Assembly (NCBI RefSeq): GCF_010015445.1
Contig: NC_053128.1
Span: forward strand, 4,475,346-4,539,345
Origin: Perca fluviatilis
Taxonomy: Eukaryota; Chordata; Actinopteri; Perciformes; Percidae
Length of the DNA: 64,000 nucleotides
Direction: 5' to 3'
This document shows, in pieces, positions 19,515-30,583 of the stretch (positions within the stretch are counted from its first letter, which is position 1; each line of letters opens with the position of its first letter). The translations under genes and the position numbers were made by a program. The notes beneath the pieces were generated by a model. That model had not been told where the DNA came from, ran no database searches, and saw only the letters and a program-made list of their open reading frames with translations.

Positions 19515-20439
19515 TGAAGATCTTTGTTCTTCAAATCAGAAGCTCTCTGGTAAACTGGTTTATGTATATTCAGATCCTTAGGATCCTGAACTAGATAAGA
19601 AAGGAAAATGTTCATTGTTTTTTCCTTCTTCCTTCCATTCTGAGTGTCCTGAAAATTTATTAAGGAGAGATTTGAAAATGTCTATTTGAAATTGAAGACA
19701 TTCTTTCACCCATGGGTCTTAGGAATGTTTATTCTTTTGCCCACTGGCTTTAAAGTTGTGCGGCTTGATAAAAATCACTCTTTGGCTGACATATTTTTGT
19801 TACAGCCTAAAAATACGTATTTGTTTACAAATTATAATGGAACACGTACCATGTCAGTCTGTTAATCTCCTTACTACGGTAAAATACATTGAGACACTGT
19901 AGCTGAGCTTAAGGTATCAAATATTACATGCATTCCTTTTGTCACCTTTTTGACCCTGATGAAGATTACGTTGAAAAGTGTTTTTTGAACCAATCTAAAG
20001 AGGAGCATGGGTTTTCTTTTTGTCCACGGCCATATACACATGTCCAGTGGCTGTCACCTTGACTGATAAACTACATAAGTTTTTCAGAAATTCTAACTCA
20101 AAAGCTCACATTCATGTTTCTTTGTCTCCAACAGAAGAGGAGACAGACCTAGGACACCTTGGGACTATTTGTAAAATTGACTGACTGGACTGACACTATT
20201 GATAATGTGTTTATTTGTCTCCATCGACAGGAGACTATAGAAAACCCATACAACAGCGTATGCCTTGTATTCACAAGCATTCACATATTCAGCGAACGTG
20301 TGACTACAAACAGGCATATTAACACGGTAAAAACGACATTTTATCTACTGATGTTTCACCACTTTTGTCTCAGGTACAGCGTTATCTCTGGACAAAGCAC
20401 ACAGATGTGACGTGGATTGATTAACAAATTGTCAACCTG

Positions 20440-20700
20440 TAGTCATCAAGCTGCGTTCGGACTACAGGTCCCAGAAACATCAGTACACGCTAAAACAGGA
20501 AGTAATCGACAGAAATCCGACCGTGTTTTTAACTCTTTATTGACGGATGGGGTTATAGTTCCATGTTTAGATTCTCCAGCACGTGCACTTATTTTCTCAA
20601 GTAACATAAATAAGAAGAATCATTTTTATTACGAATGTTAAAGTTTTGTTCTGTTCAGGACCTTCGAGCAGTAAATGCAGAGGGTCTATGCTCGAGCACC
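20440..20700 (+). pseudogene. ERV reverse transcriptase N-terminal fragment
   Basis: Two frames together carry fingers-domain traces: a PVVIKLRSDY segment near 20440-20475, then SLLTDGVIVPCLDSPA (about 20535-20582) and, after another shift, VQDLRAVN near 20660-20680. These are consecutive conserved blocks of gamma/epsilon-type RT. The YxDD region was not found. Many stops. Confidence 0.72.
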
Positions 20701-21439
20701 TAATGTCTCCCACAGCTAAACATAACATTCTGATCAGGGAATGTTAAAGGTTTTGATTCTCTTTTGTTTCGTCTAACGTTTTTCTTTCCTCAGAGTTCCA
20801 GTAGAAAAGACAGTAAATATCGTTTTATAGTTCTGGGTGATGGTAAGCCGTAAACCTTGACACACCTTTGTGAGGAATACATTGAGTTGTTAATTAATGA
20901 TGCCATAAATTACAAAAAGAATAACAGTGTGTTTATGTACCCTTGAGAAATCCTTCTTTCTTTGAGAGAGGACAGCCAGAGGAGGAGACACACACACACC
21001 ACACAGAGATAAGACACAAGCTAAAACCAAACATGAGTAGTACAAGTGAAATTTTGGTTTAAAGAAATGATTTTGATATACATTTTTGTTGAATGTTATA
21101 TGATATGATGCTTCCCATAACAGGTAACGATTTGGATAAATAGAAGGCTAAAAACTTTAAGTTGTAATGATTCTTGGAATTAGCAGATAGTAATTAGTGT
21201 TACTTTGGTTTGTAAACTATAGATAAAAAAAGGACAAACAATGTATTTTGGGTAATTTGTCTTAGTTTAATGGTGATATTGCATAAATGCAGGTTTAAAT
21301 GAGATTTAATCCTAAAAGCAGTACGTTTCATATCGTACTCTAATGAGTTTTTGAGTTGTGTTGTTTAATTAGTATCGATGATGCGTTGCTGTGTAGAGAG
21401 GAATCTGCCGATACTGCTTCTTGATTATAAAGGTTTATT

Positions 21440-21580
21440 TACATCAAAGAAATCAGCATCAGCATCAGCATGCCAACTGGCTCTATCTCAACATCCTGGG
21501 GGCCCATTGATAATGCATGCCAGATGTGTCCTGTGGCCCTTTTCCTATAGAAGTATCCCCCAAAAGTAGAGTAAAGTTCA
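21440..21580 (+). pseudogene. Possible ERV RT thumb/connection trace
   Basis: A QHPGGP and, one frame away, PVALF-K pattern around 21490-21555 resembles the block preceding the RNase H domain of retroviral pol. Weak: two short motifs in different frames, with position 0.8 kb after the RT traces. Confidence 0.35.
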
Positions 21581-22324
21581 TCACTCCTAGCTACATATAG
21601 ATAGTTCAGATAAAATAGGATGACAATACACCTCAGTTGCTATATCACAAATTGTCTAAACTAAATTAGTTAATGTTGACATTGAAAAATTTACTGAGGT
21701 GAAAATTCCCCTAAAGAAATTATTCATTGAAATTTTGTTACTGATAAACAGGATTTGCTGTTAAACCTAGAACAATGTTAAGGATTAGAATATTAAACAG
21801 ATTATTTATATTGCTTTTGAGTCATGAGCTTTGTCATGTCTCAAATAGGAGGGATATAGTATAGCAATGATAAATAAGGGGTTTAATAAAGAGAAAGGGA
21901 AAAGTAGCAAGGGAAATAATTTTAGGGTTAAATGATTTTTCTAAACATCTGACAACTGACATCACTGTAGCTCCAGTTTAAAAGATCTTGAATAACCAAA
22001 GTGATAGAATAGTTAACAATTGTACATTGAGAAAATCTGCTTAGGTGAGAACAAAATTGACAAAATTGATAGATCAACTGTAAACAAAAGGATATCTACC
22101 CCTGATTGACACCGTAGTGTAAGGGGATGCAATAGTAATTGTTTTTCTTTTATTGGTTCCGATTTGCTCCAAAGAATTTTGCTCTAAAGAATTTTTTTTT
22201 TTTTGACATAGTTAGGGAGAGGCCCATAATAAAAAACAACTATTTCTTCCACGGCAGTATAAGGGAAAATGATAGGTTAGGTTAGGTTATTGCGTGACAA
22301 TTTTCTTCTGCTCTTTTGGCCTTA

Positions 22325-22485
22325 AGAATCCAGGTGTCAAGCCTGGGGATTCTGTGGTGATAACAACTTCAGGAGGAAGGATTGGCAAATAGACGGTGAC
22401 AGAGACCATCGAGATCCTTCCAGTGAAAGAGGGCTGTGAAAGGTTCCAGGGAGAGTCACCTGGATACACGCATCACTACAAAAGG
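22325..22485 (+). pseudogene. ERV integrase C-terminal fragment
   Basis: Reads KPGDSVVITTSG near 22338-22375 and, after a frameshift, RVTWIHAS near 22453-22480. This is the SH3-like C-terminal domain pattern of gammaretrovirus-type integrases. The catalytic core (DDE) was not recognised. Overlapping minus-strand frame 22287-22469 is a shadow. Confidence 0.65.
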
Positions 22486-23263
22486 TGTTCACACTTCACA
22501 CCAGGTTATTTTAATGGTTAAATACATAACACATTCTTTACACAAATTATAAGGCACTAGTTTGATGTGACATTAACCAGTGACATTTATGTCCAGGGTT
22601 TTTAGCAGATTATGTTTGGTTTCAGATTTCTTTTGTTTGCTATGTCGTTACCCTAATCAGGAAAAAGAGTTCACTTCATTCTTATGGTTAATATGATTGA
22701 GCCTTCTGACATATTCCATCTTTCTGGATATGATAATAATGTTTGGACACCGTCTCTGATGCTGGGTGAGATTGATTAATTTTGTTGTATTCTTTGACGT
22801 GAATGCTTGATACTATTTAAAAGAGTTTTTTTCGTACCTTTCCATTAAACATGTAAGAAACAGACATGAATATCCATAAGGTTGAATATTAAGAAGCAAA
22901 GTTTTGTTATGTGATTAATTCTATAATAAGGGTTGAATCTTTCAAAGTAAAATTTATTTTTGTGATTATTTTGTAATCAAAAGGGTGAACTGTGGTGGCA
23001 AATTTTATTTTAACCATTTGTTTAATGATATTAACCATTGGTTTAATGATTGTTTTATAACGCCACAAGATTTAGCTTTTTCATGTGTAGATTCAAAAGG
23101 CTCCAAGTGAAATAGTTGGCAACCGTGAACTATAGCCCAGTAGAATTATTTAGTTTCACTAGTTTGAACCTTCTCACATTGTTGACTTTTTAGCAGACAA
23201 AGTCGAGAAGGCCACAAACCGTGTCTCCTTCTGCCTCCTGAGATAAACTGTTGTTTAGGCTAA
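22486..23263 (+). other. ERV region before the 3' LTR, nothing recognised
   Basis: A/T-rich, stop-laden DNA where an envelope gene would be expected. I see no furin site, fusion peptide, CX6CC motif or membrane span in any frame. Env is either deleted or beyond recognition. Confidence 0.5.
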
Positions 23264-23290
23264 TGAAAAGAACAGGAGCAGAGGGGAAGG
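23264..23290 (+). promoter_or_regulatory. ERV polypurine tract
   Basis: AATGAAAAGAACAGGAGCAG and on to GGGGAAGG lies directly before TG of the 3' LTR; almost all purine. The last 20 nt also stand before the 5' LTR (13884-13903). Confidence 0.75.
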
Positions 23291-23583
23291 TGAGACAATG
23301 GTGTGAATGTTAATGATGTCTCTTTTTAACTATGGCCATACTAAGAGATACATTTAGAGGGGTGGCTTAACGGAGTTTCTTCACTATATGATGTTTTGAT
23401 GTTTAGACTTTAGGTTAGAAAGACATTTTCAGTTGTACCTTTGAAACTGTGTTTTCTCCATTTGCAAATGTAAATAAATACTCAAAGACCAAACTTTGGT
23501 TTAATTCTCAAACAGTCGTTATTCGTTTTGATTTTATCATGAAAATCACTAACTCTGCTGCTTCGAGGAAAACTTCCACGACA
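23291..23583 (+). repeat. ERV 3' LTR
   Basis: 293 bp, TGAGACAATG to CGACA, 98.6% identical to the 5' LTR apart from a 9 bp gap. AATAAA at about 23473. Flanked downstream by the 0.36 kb repeat. Confidence 0.88.
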
Positions 23584-23946
23584 GTTTCCGCTATGTACAT
23601 GTAGTATATAAAGTCATAATTACAGGACTCTACAGAGCCGTGTGCTCTACTGAACTCAAGCCAAATGTCATCCTCTCTCTCTCACCTCAACTGGAACAGT
23701 GACAGGACGTCATCATTCACGAAGGCATGACAACCAAATAAAAAACAGGGTGAGTACTACTTGTCACTCAATCTTAGGCAAAGTCACAAACTGCGACGAA
23801 CGCCGCAACTTGAAATCCGCACTCACTCAGCTTGTGCGTGGCGGCAGGGTAATTTCTCTGCGTGAGAAATACAAGGTGTGGCGTGTGAGCGTGTGAACGG
23901 GTTGAAATGTGTTTGTCTCACGCCCAATGCGTGAGACTTGAGAGGT
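23584..23946. repeat. 0.36 kb repeat, second copy
   Basis: Matches 11498-11858 with TATATAAAG at 23606 and the terminal hairpin GTCTCACGC/GCGTGAGAC at 23913-23935. It begins exactly where the ERV LTR ends. Confidence 0.78.
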
Positions 23947-24121
23947 CTGAGTTTAACACTGATAAAACTGGAATCAAAAGACCGAGAACAAAAAAGGTGA
24001 GCTTGTATCATGTGAATGCGCGGACAGTTTGTCTTTATTACTTAGAATTCCTCATGGGGGAAACAAAAACTACGCCAGTCCCGGCGTTATGGCGGACTTT
24101 AGGGGGCCAGGCCAAAGGGGT

Positions 24122-24780
24122 AAGCTTCACTTCAGAACTCAAACCTCCTATGGCGCCATTTTGTTGCTACCTGGCCATCACCTCCCGTTAGCATTCCACT
24201 GACTAGCATTCATTTTGGCGCCACTTGACATCGAATAACTTTACATCTGAAGCATTTAAAGACTCTATTTGTCCGTTGTTTATTTCTAAAGAAACACGAC
24301 AATGTATAAAAGGCTCCATTAGCTTGTACCTCACGTTATGGCTCCGTAGCAGACGTTTTTGTAAAAATAGGCTAACGATTTTGTCACATAGTAGAGGAAT
24401 TACCGTATAGTACAGGAGAAGCTTGCAGGCAGTTTCGACTTACATGAGCTGTTTAGGATTAATTATTAATGTTAACTAGCATTTTAGTTAGCAATAATTA
24501 GCCTGTGCCTATGTTATCTCCTTATATATACCTACACTCTCCGTCTCTGTAAGATTGGGAATGATTGAGATTTCTCTCGGCACAGCTACCAGAAGACTTT
24601 CAGACAGGTTGCTCACGTCACATTTACGTTGTCTCTCTCAGTTGGAGGCTGCGCAGTAAAGCAAGAGATCACTGGAAAAGTGCTTCTAATAGCCTTCACT
24701 GGTCTCCGTCCAGAGCAACGGGGTCTATTGGTCCATTATATACTGTCTATGGGCCAGGCCCACCCCCACAGTCAGCTGTG
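24122..24780. repeat. Dispersed repeat, plus copy (reverse copy at 45285-45826)
   Basis: The reverse complement of 45285-45826 matches 24122-24650 in order: ...TATGGCGCCATTTTG, AACTTTACATCTGAAG, GTATAAAAGGCTCCATTA, CCGTATAGTACAGGAGAAG, ACGTTGTCTCTCTCAGTT. The right side ends with GTCCATTATATACTGTCTAT, a common end of fish DNA elements. No frame is coding. Confidence 0.75.
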
Positions 24781-24916
24781 CCTGCCCTGGACAGACAAGC
24801 CTTTTTTTTTTTTTTAACTGACGTTGTGTCACCAATCCCACCTTTGTTTTGTACAACATTTTTTAATAAAAATAAAAATATATATAACAGTATATATATC
24901 CTTTTGAATATACATA

Positions 24917-25441
24917 CACTACAGGCCAATAGTTTGGACACACCTTCTCATTCAAATGCGTTTCTTTTTATTTTCATTACTATTTACATTGTAGATTCTC
25001 ACTGAAGGCATCAAACTATGAATGAACACATATGGAATTATGTACTTAACAAAAAAGTGTGAAATAACTTGTCTTATATTTTAGATTTTTCAAAGTAGCC
25101 ACCCTTTGCTTTTTTATTAATAAGGGAAAAAATTCCACTAATTAACCCTGACAAAGCACACCTGTGAAGTGAAAACCATTTCAGGTGACTACCTCATGAA
25201 GCTCATTGAGAGAACACCAAGGGTTTGCATTCTATCAAAAAAAGCAAAGTGTGGCTACTTTGAAGAATCTAAAATATAAGACATGTTTTCAGTTATTTCA
25301 CTTTTTTTTGTTAAGTACATAATTCCATATGTGTTCATTCATAGTTTTGATGCCTTCAGTGAGAATCTACAATGTAAATAGTCATGAAAATAAAGAAACA
25401 CATTTAATGAGAAGGTGTGTCCAAACTTTTGGCCTGTACTG
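24917..25441. mobile_element. Tc1-like palindromic MITE, 525 bp
   Basis: Two arms of about 230 bp are inverted copies; ends CACTACAGGCCAATAGTTTG and CAAACTTTTGGCCTGTACTG, flanked by TA (24915-24916, 25442-25443). The TA target fits Tc1/mariner. No transposase. Confidence 0.9.
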
Positions 25442-25600
25442 TAAATAATTTTACTAAAATTATTGTAAATGGATTTGATTGGTTTGTCAAAACTGTTGCG
25501 GTTAAAACGGAAATTGACATGCAGCCTACATGTCAGGCAGCTATCGGGAATTTGGTGGATGATAGGTAGCTTAATGTAAACTAAAGAGAGAATTTAGGCC

Positions 25601-26259
25601 ATGGATATACAACGTTTCCTTAATGTTAATCAACAACCAACACCAAGGTTGGTGGAAGAAAGTGACAAAGACGGCGAAAAGTACAGGGAGTAACGTTAGT
25701 TCTGAAGTTGTCACTGCCGAAGCTAGCATTAGCCACCCCATCAGTGCTGCTAGCCGACACTGTAACCCAAAGCAAGGGTCTTCATCACAGGTGGCAGAAC
25801 CAGGGGATCTCGGCGTTGAGAAACAAAATCAAATTGTCCTGAAAACTTTTCCTGCACGCTTGTTCTCAGGCAAAAAAAAAAAACTTTCAACAGCGCCTGG
25901 TCTGGCAGCAGAAGCCGGCTGGGATACTCCATCCAGGCAGACCCGTATTTTGTTACTCATGGAGAAAGTTCCGAGCACCCTCCTCTGCTGTAGACTCAAC
26001 CGTTACGCTGAGTGGATTTTGCGATTGGAAGCATGCAGTCGAGACTGGGAAAGGACTCACCAAACATGCATCATCAAAAGAACACCAGCTCTGTGAAGCT
26101 ATGTGGAGAGATAAGGAGAGACGTGTTCAGACAGGTACAGAAAATGCTATGTTGGTAAATACAGAACAATTGCAACGTAATAGTACTACCTGTCAGCTAT
26201 CATTGACGCCATTGAGTTCCTTACAGTAAACCAGCTACCTTTTAGACGGGACAATGATG
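25601..26259 (+). pseudogene. hAT transposase, N-terminal and zinc-finger part
   Basis: Starts ATGGATATACAACG at 25601 (MDIQRFLNVNQQPTP, then a stop at about 25680). The TTF-type finger region near 25915-26145 shows QADP, WKHAVETGKGLTKH and SSKEHQLCEAMWRDKERR in shifting frames; the pattern W-K...KH...S.EH is typical. It runs up to IEFLTVNQLPFRRDNDG at 26259. Confidence 0.8.
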
Positions 26260-26267
26260 GTTTTGAT

Positions 26268-27109
26268 TAGGGTTTAATATTTTTCCTGAAAATGAGATGA
26301 ATCAGATCCCGGGAAATAGACAGCCCATATTCCGGGAATCCCGGGAAATGGCTGTGTTTTTTTTGTTTGTTTTTAGCCCAAGTAATGTATGGATATCATT
26401 CAAATATGCACTCCCAAAATCCCAAACTGACATTTTTTTATATTATTTGTATCATTTTTAGGACTAAAAAACACAGTTTATGTCCATCATCAACACAGTT
26501 TGCAATGATCAATTCTGCTGCGTGATCAAGTGAGCTGCGTGCTGCAGCGTGACATCTGCTGCAGTGCTAATTATGAAATGCCAGGTGGAATGTCTGGGAC
26601 TTGTCTTCTGAAAATCTAGGCAACCCTTATATAATCAATGTTTTATAGAAATCTATTATAAAAAGGAAATATGGTTAAGTAAACCACTGAATGATTCTTA
26701 AACCATTACGTTATCGAAATCCATTCTGTGGCTGTTGAGGATGTGTAAACGGCTGCAAACGGGAATAATCACTCGAAGTTAACCAAATATTTCTTTATTA
26801 GGGCAGGGCCAAACAAAATTAAAGAAAATGATCCTCAGAAATGTACAATTGTCTGCAGTGTGCACTGCAAAAAGACAGGCCTATCTTTAATGAATGAATG
26901 TATTGAGCCTGTGTAATGATTTAGGGAGCCTGTATTACCGTTGCTACCGTCGCCTGCATCAACGTTACCGTATGAGAACAATAGACACGCACTCCTTGCC
27001 TTTTTTTATTTTATTTTATTTTCCGTTTCCTGGGAAAGGTTATTACGGGAAACGGGAAATGGTTTTGATCAGATTTCCCGGGAATCCCGTTTCCCGGGAT
27101 TAAACCCTA
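26268..27109. mobile_element. Non-autonomous hAT element, 842 bp, 8 bp duplication GTTTTGAT
   Basis: Ends TAGGGTTTAAT and ATTAAACCCTA (11 bp inverted repeat); GTTTTGAT is duplicated at 26260-26267 and 27110-27117. Both ends carry clusters of CCCGGGAAA/T, probably transposase-binding subterminal repeats. Removing it rejoins the hAT frame FRRDNDG to DSLEMA. No coding capacity. Confidence 0.93.
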
Positions 27110-27117
27110 GTTTTGAT

Positions 27118-27732
27118 AGTCTGGAGATGGCTGTGGCTTATTCTTGTCCTTGTTTGAATACATTTTAAGGAAAGACCCTGCCTTGGCCAGAATAGCATAG
27201 TCTATTCCACACAACGCTAGATACACTAGCCATGATATTCAGAACAACATAATAGACATCATGAGTACTATGGTCACAGAGCAGATTGTGAAAGAGGTTG
27301 GCGAGTCATTTTACGCTGTGGATGGAACTAGAGACCCTACAGGGTCCATAATTGTGCGTTTTGTCAATGACCTGTACGAGCCAACTGAGCGTCTTCTGAC
27401 TGACTGACAATGGGGATACATTGACTGACACAATTATTGTCAGGTGTATGACGGCGCCTCCGTCATGTCAGGCAAACACTGAGGAGTGCAGAAACTTCTG
27501 CAACAGAAACTGCACAGAGACATACCATATGTCCACTGTTTCAATCATCAACTTCATTTGGTGGTCATTCATGCTTTGGCAACTGAGCAAGCCTTTTTGG
27601 ATTTTTTCACAATGTGCAACATGCTCTACAAGTTCTGCAGAAAACCTACGGTCTCCCTTTTCTATAAGGGACGGACCCTGAAGTGACTCTTAGATCAACG
27701 CTGGACTGGTCATCTTTGCACGGTCTCCGTTA
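27118..27732 (+). pseudogene. hAT transposase, catalytic-region part
   Basis: Traces in order: NIIDIMSTMVTEQIVKEVGE, FYAVDGTRD, IIVRFVNDLYEP, then a shift and KLLQQKLHRDIPYVHCFNHQ, LHLVVIHALATEQAFLDFF, then QRWTGHL. The CFNHQLHLV...RW block is diagnostic of ZMYM-like hAT proteins. At least three frameshifts. Confidence 0.82.
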
Positions 27733-27976
27733 TTTTAACAGACATGAAAATCACTCACCTTTCAGCGAAATTCGCCGTTTTGAAACCAAAACAGGTGACC
27801 TACGTGAATCGTGTAGATTCGATGAGAAAATGTTTAAGGGGGGGGAGGGGGGGGTATAAGTACACGGGCCTGGTGCCCGATTTCTGGCGTATGACTATTT
27901 TAGAAAAATAAATTAAAAAGTCCACATGGGATTTGTTTTAATGCGCTGGATTTAACCATACTGTCTATGGATTTAA

Positions 27977-28022
27977 CCAATCATCGAACTCCCACCAACC
28001 AATGAAACGAGTTCTAGCCAAT
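27977..28022 (+). promoter_or_regulatory. Three CCAAT boxes upstream of a small exon-like frame
   Basis: CCAAT at 27977-27981, 27999-28003 and 28018-28022, followed by a GGGCGG box at 28037, about 150 nt before the ATG at 28172. This layout looks like a TATA-less promoter carried by the 1272 bp element. Confidence 0.5.
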
Positions 28023-28171
28023 CAGATGCCAAGTAGGGCGGGTCTTTGCCGAAATGTCAGAGTGCGGTGCTAGTGTGGTATCCGTGGTAACGCGGCTAAA
28101 AAACAATTTAGGCAAAGTTTATCAAACCTGTAGATACAGGCAGATTTAGTTGAGAAAGTAGTTAAAAACAA

Positions 28172-28291
28172 ATGGCGCTGGGCATGAATAGAGGACAAGA
28201 AGAAAAGAGTGGAGACGGGAAGCCGTTTAGCACTTTGAGGGAGCCAGGTGCTTGCTTCTGCAGCGCATGTTTTCGACGGCAGCAGCGGTAA
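28172..28291 (+). CDS. 39-codon exon-like frame in the 1272 bp element
   Basis: ATG in moderate context; encodes MALGMNRGQEEKSGDGKPFS and then a CFCSACFRRQQR cluster, ending in TAA that overlaps a good splice donor (CGGTAAGA at 28286). The CxCxxC cluster could be half a zinc finger continued in a lost second exon. I do not recognise it. It may be the remaining first exon of the element's transposase gene. Confidence 0.35.
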   Translation: MALGMNRGQEEKSGDGKPFSTLREPGACFCSACFRRQQR

Positions 28292-29016
28292 GAAAGTGCT
28301 TGCTAGTCATTAGATGCTAGTCACAAAGCTTCGGTCCGTGCACTCTGTAATACGAGTACGTTACCGGCAATGACGGCTACCGTTAAGACTGCGACTGTTC
28401 CTTTACTGACCGCCCGTGATACAACAATACGTGTGTGCACGTTCATAGCGGAACATGATTTGTAAAAGCTATCTGAAGACCAAACTGCCTTGACAAAGCT
28501 GTCTGTTTGGAATTAGCATGGCAGGTATTTAAACATAACAGCCTTGTCCCAGAGTTTAGACGTCTAGCTATATGCGACGTTTTTAATAAATGTAAATAAA
28601 GCCGCTAATATCAACATGGACAAAATCATGAATGTACTAATTCACTTTTTTGATGATGACCTGGCCAAATTAGTAAATTTTAGTTTTCACAATGATTCAT
28701 TGTAGGATTATGATATTATTGCAATATGTAAATCCACATTGACTCTTTATTTAACATGGTTGGAAGAAGTAAAAATGTATCCAAAAGTTTTTAGGGACTT
28801 TAACCGTTTTGCCAGTCAAATTAACTTTAATGAGTGCATATTGAAATATTACACTGTTGGTTGGCAAAAAATGCATCTCAAAATGCATCAGATTGATGCT
28901 TTAAAATATGGAATATTTAAAATTTTCTTCCGGGGGAGCATGCCCCCGGACCCCCCTAGAGGGGTAATATCCTTCTCACCTTTTTCACTCCTGACCCGTT
29001 TTCATGCCTGTTTTAA

Positions 29017-29715
29017 GATCATTGATGACCTTACCACCCTTTTACGCAAAGTCAACAGCACCACAGCCTATCCCAAAGATGTACGAGTTGAAGCAACAGG
29101 TTTACTGCAGGCCATGTCTGAACCAAGTTTCAGATTCATCGCTGAGACGGCACACAAAATCTTGTCGTATCTCGCCCCCCCCTAACACAATGCCACAGGA
29201 GGAGGACATGGATCTGTTTACAGGTTTGCAACTTGTAAGTTCAGCATGTACATGTGTTGGAAATCTGCGCTCTAAGACAGAATTCATGGCACTCTTCCGG
29301 TGCTACAAGGATGCAACAGAGGAGCCCGTACTAAAGAGACAGCGCACACCAAACACATCCTTTGCTATGTATGTAATTACACACGAAGATCCCAACAACG
29401 AAACTGAGCTGCGCAGGTTGTATTTCAGTTGTATTGATGCAGTTTGTGGGGAAATGAAGGAGCATTTTGGGGAGCGCAACTGTATGCTAATATTGGCGCT
29501 CAAATCTCCTGACCCGAAGGATTCTACTTTTTTGGATGTGTCCAAAGTGAAACCTTTACTGGACCTTTCTATACAGCCATTGTGGAGTTGGAATATACAG
29601 TGGCTCGCCGGTTCCTAAGTGAGCAAATGAAGGTCTCATCCCCAACTGACGGGGGTAAATGGACAATGAAAAAAGTTCTAAAACACTTCCACAAACCTCT
29701 CGAAGCAATGCCCAA
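29017..29715 (+). pseudogene. hAT transposase, C-terminal part
   Basis: From IIDDLTTLLRKVNS to MSEPSFRFIAETAHKIL in one frame, then a shift into MPQEEDMDLFTGLQ, NLRSKTEFMALFRC, YVITHEDPNNETELRRLYFS and KEHFGERNCMLILAL, and another shift into YTVARRFLSEQM. Ends where LINE sequence begins, so the hAT dimerisation motif is missing. Confidence 0.82.
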
Positions 29716-29749
29716 GCGTGATGACAGCGCTGAAACACGCTTTTACTTT

Positions 29750-30520
29750 GAGAACTCTTTTTTTTCATACTATCCACGATTACAACATAAGTTTAACCTC
29801 CCAAACAACAATTTTTTCAGATACTTATAAATCAAAGACTATGTACGGAAATATCTTCCAGGATTTGAGACGCAGGAGCTTTCATCCCTAGACTGGTGCC
29901 TATCTACGTTGCCATTTAACGATAATTTTATCTCCTGTCTTCTGAAAGTTTCAAACTTAAATGGGAAATAAAATGGGTATTCAAATTCCAGACAATATTT
30001 GGGAAGAGAGTCTTAAGCATATACATAAATGTTCAAATAATGCCAGACACTGCCTTATACAGTTTAAGATATTACACAGGCTTCACTTTTCTAAGGTTAA
30101 AATACACACCATTTATCAAAACGTCTTGCCTATGTGCGATAAATGTCTGACCTCAGCAGTAACCCTCTTTCACAGTTTTGTATCATACCCAAAATAATTC
30201 CCTTCTGGACACATATCTTTAAAAGCTTCTGAGAAATCACCAACACTCCATTGGAACCAGACCCTTTACTGATTGTCCTCGGAACATCTGAAATGTTGAG
30301 TAAAAACAGCAATTCCTCTCCTACTGTCTCATCACGGCAAAAAAATTGATTTTGATGTCATGGAAAGGGACAATAGTCCCTAAACATAAGATGTGGCTCC
30401 AAGACCTGACTAATACATTACATCTGGAAAGGATAAGATATGTAATGAAGGAAAACTTAGCACAATACATTAAGACCTGGCAACCCTTTGTTTCTTACCT
30501 GTCACAGTGAAAGTTATAAA
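29750..30520 (+). mobile_element. Tx1/L1-like LINE, 5' truncated (second subfamily)
   Basis: Frame-shifted translation gives HKFNLPNNNFFRYL, YVRKYLPGFE, then NIWEESLKHIHKCSNNARHC, FKILHRLHFSKVK, MCDKCLTSAVTLFHSF and near 30430 IRYVMKENLAQYIKTW. This is the post-RT and zinc-knuckle part of a Tx1/L1-type ORF2, distinct from the 14335 copy. It truncates the hAT relic. The exact 5' junction is uncertain. Confidence 0.8.
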
Positions 30521-30583
30521 ATACATATATACACTGTTTTACTACACCCTCCGAGTGAGTTAGAGGAGAATTTAATAATTTTT

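Larger units (their letters stand above)
13904..23583 (+). mobile_element. Endogenous retrovirus, gamma/epsilon-like, degenerate
   Basis: Two near-identical LTRs (13904-14205, 23291-23583) enclose 9.1 kb with primer-binding site, leader, two Gag-like modules, protease, reverse transcriptase and integrase traces in the canonical order, and a purine tract before the 3' LTR. Every gene has stops or frameshifts; only about 0.8 kb lies between the integrase trace and the 3' LTR, and no envelope gene is recognised. Knuckle and capsid patterns (GG..YRPW) suggest gamma- or epsilonretrovirus affinity, an inference. A Tx1/L1 LINE (14334-15719) has inserted in the leader. Confidence 0.85.
27739..29010. 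mobile_element. 1272 bp DNA element, 6 bp duplication TTTTAA
   Basis: Ends CAGACATGAAAA and TTTTCATGCCTG (11/12 inverted repeat), TTTTAA at 27733-27738 and 29011-29016. It interrupts the hAT coding region; on removal the host reads on into IIDDLTTLL. Inside: a promoter-like segment with three CCAAT boxes, a small first-exon-like frame at 28172 and a GGGGGCATGCCCCC-like palindrome near 28934-28952. A 6 bp duplication is unusual; I do not assign a superfamily. Confidence 0.85.
25601..29730 (+). mobile_element. ZMYM/TTF-type hAT transposon relic, split by two insertions
   Basis: Coding blocks in order: N-terminus (25601-25680, MDIQRFLNVNQQ), TTF-type zinc-finger region (about 25915-26145, with CDWKHAVETGKGLTKHASSK), then after the 842 bp insertion the catalytic region (27118-27732) with KLLQQKLHRDIPYVHCFNHQ and QRWTGHL, and after the 1272 bp insertion 29017-29715 with the helical domain (FKIIDDLTTLLRKVNS, PSFRFIAETAHKILSYLAPP). 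The dimerisation end is cut by a LINE. This organisation matches zinc-finger MYM-like/DUF4371 hAT proteins. Several stops and shifts make it dead. Confidence 0.85.

Noticed and set aside
25623..26096. 157-codon frame as an intact gene
   Set aside because: It crosses frames of the hAT relic; only short parts of other frames match the transposase.
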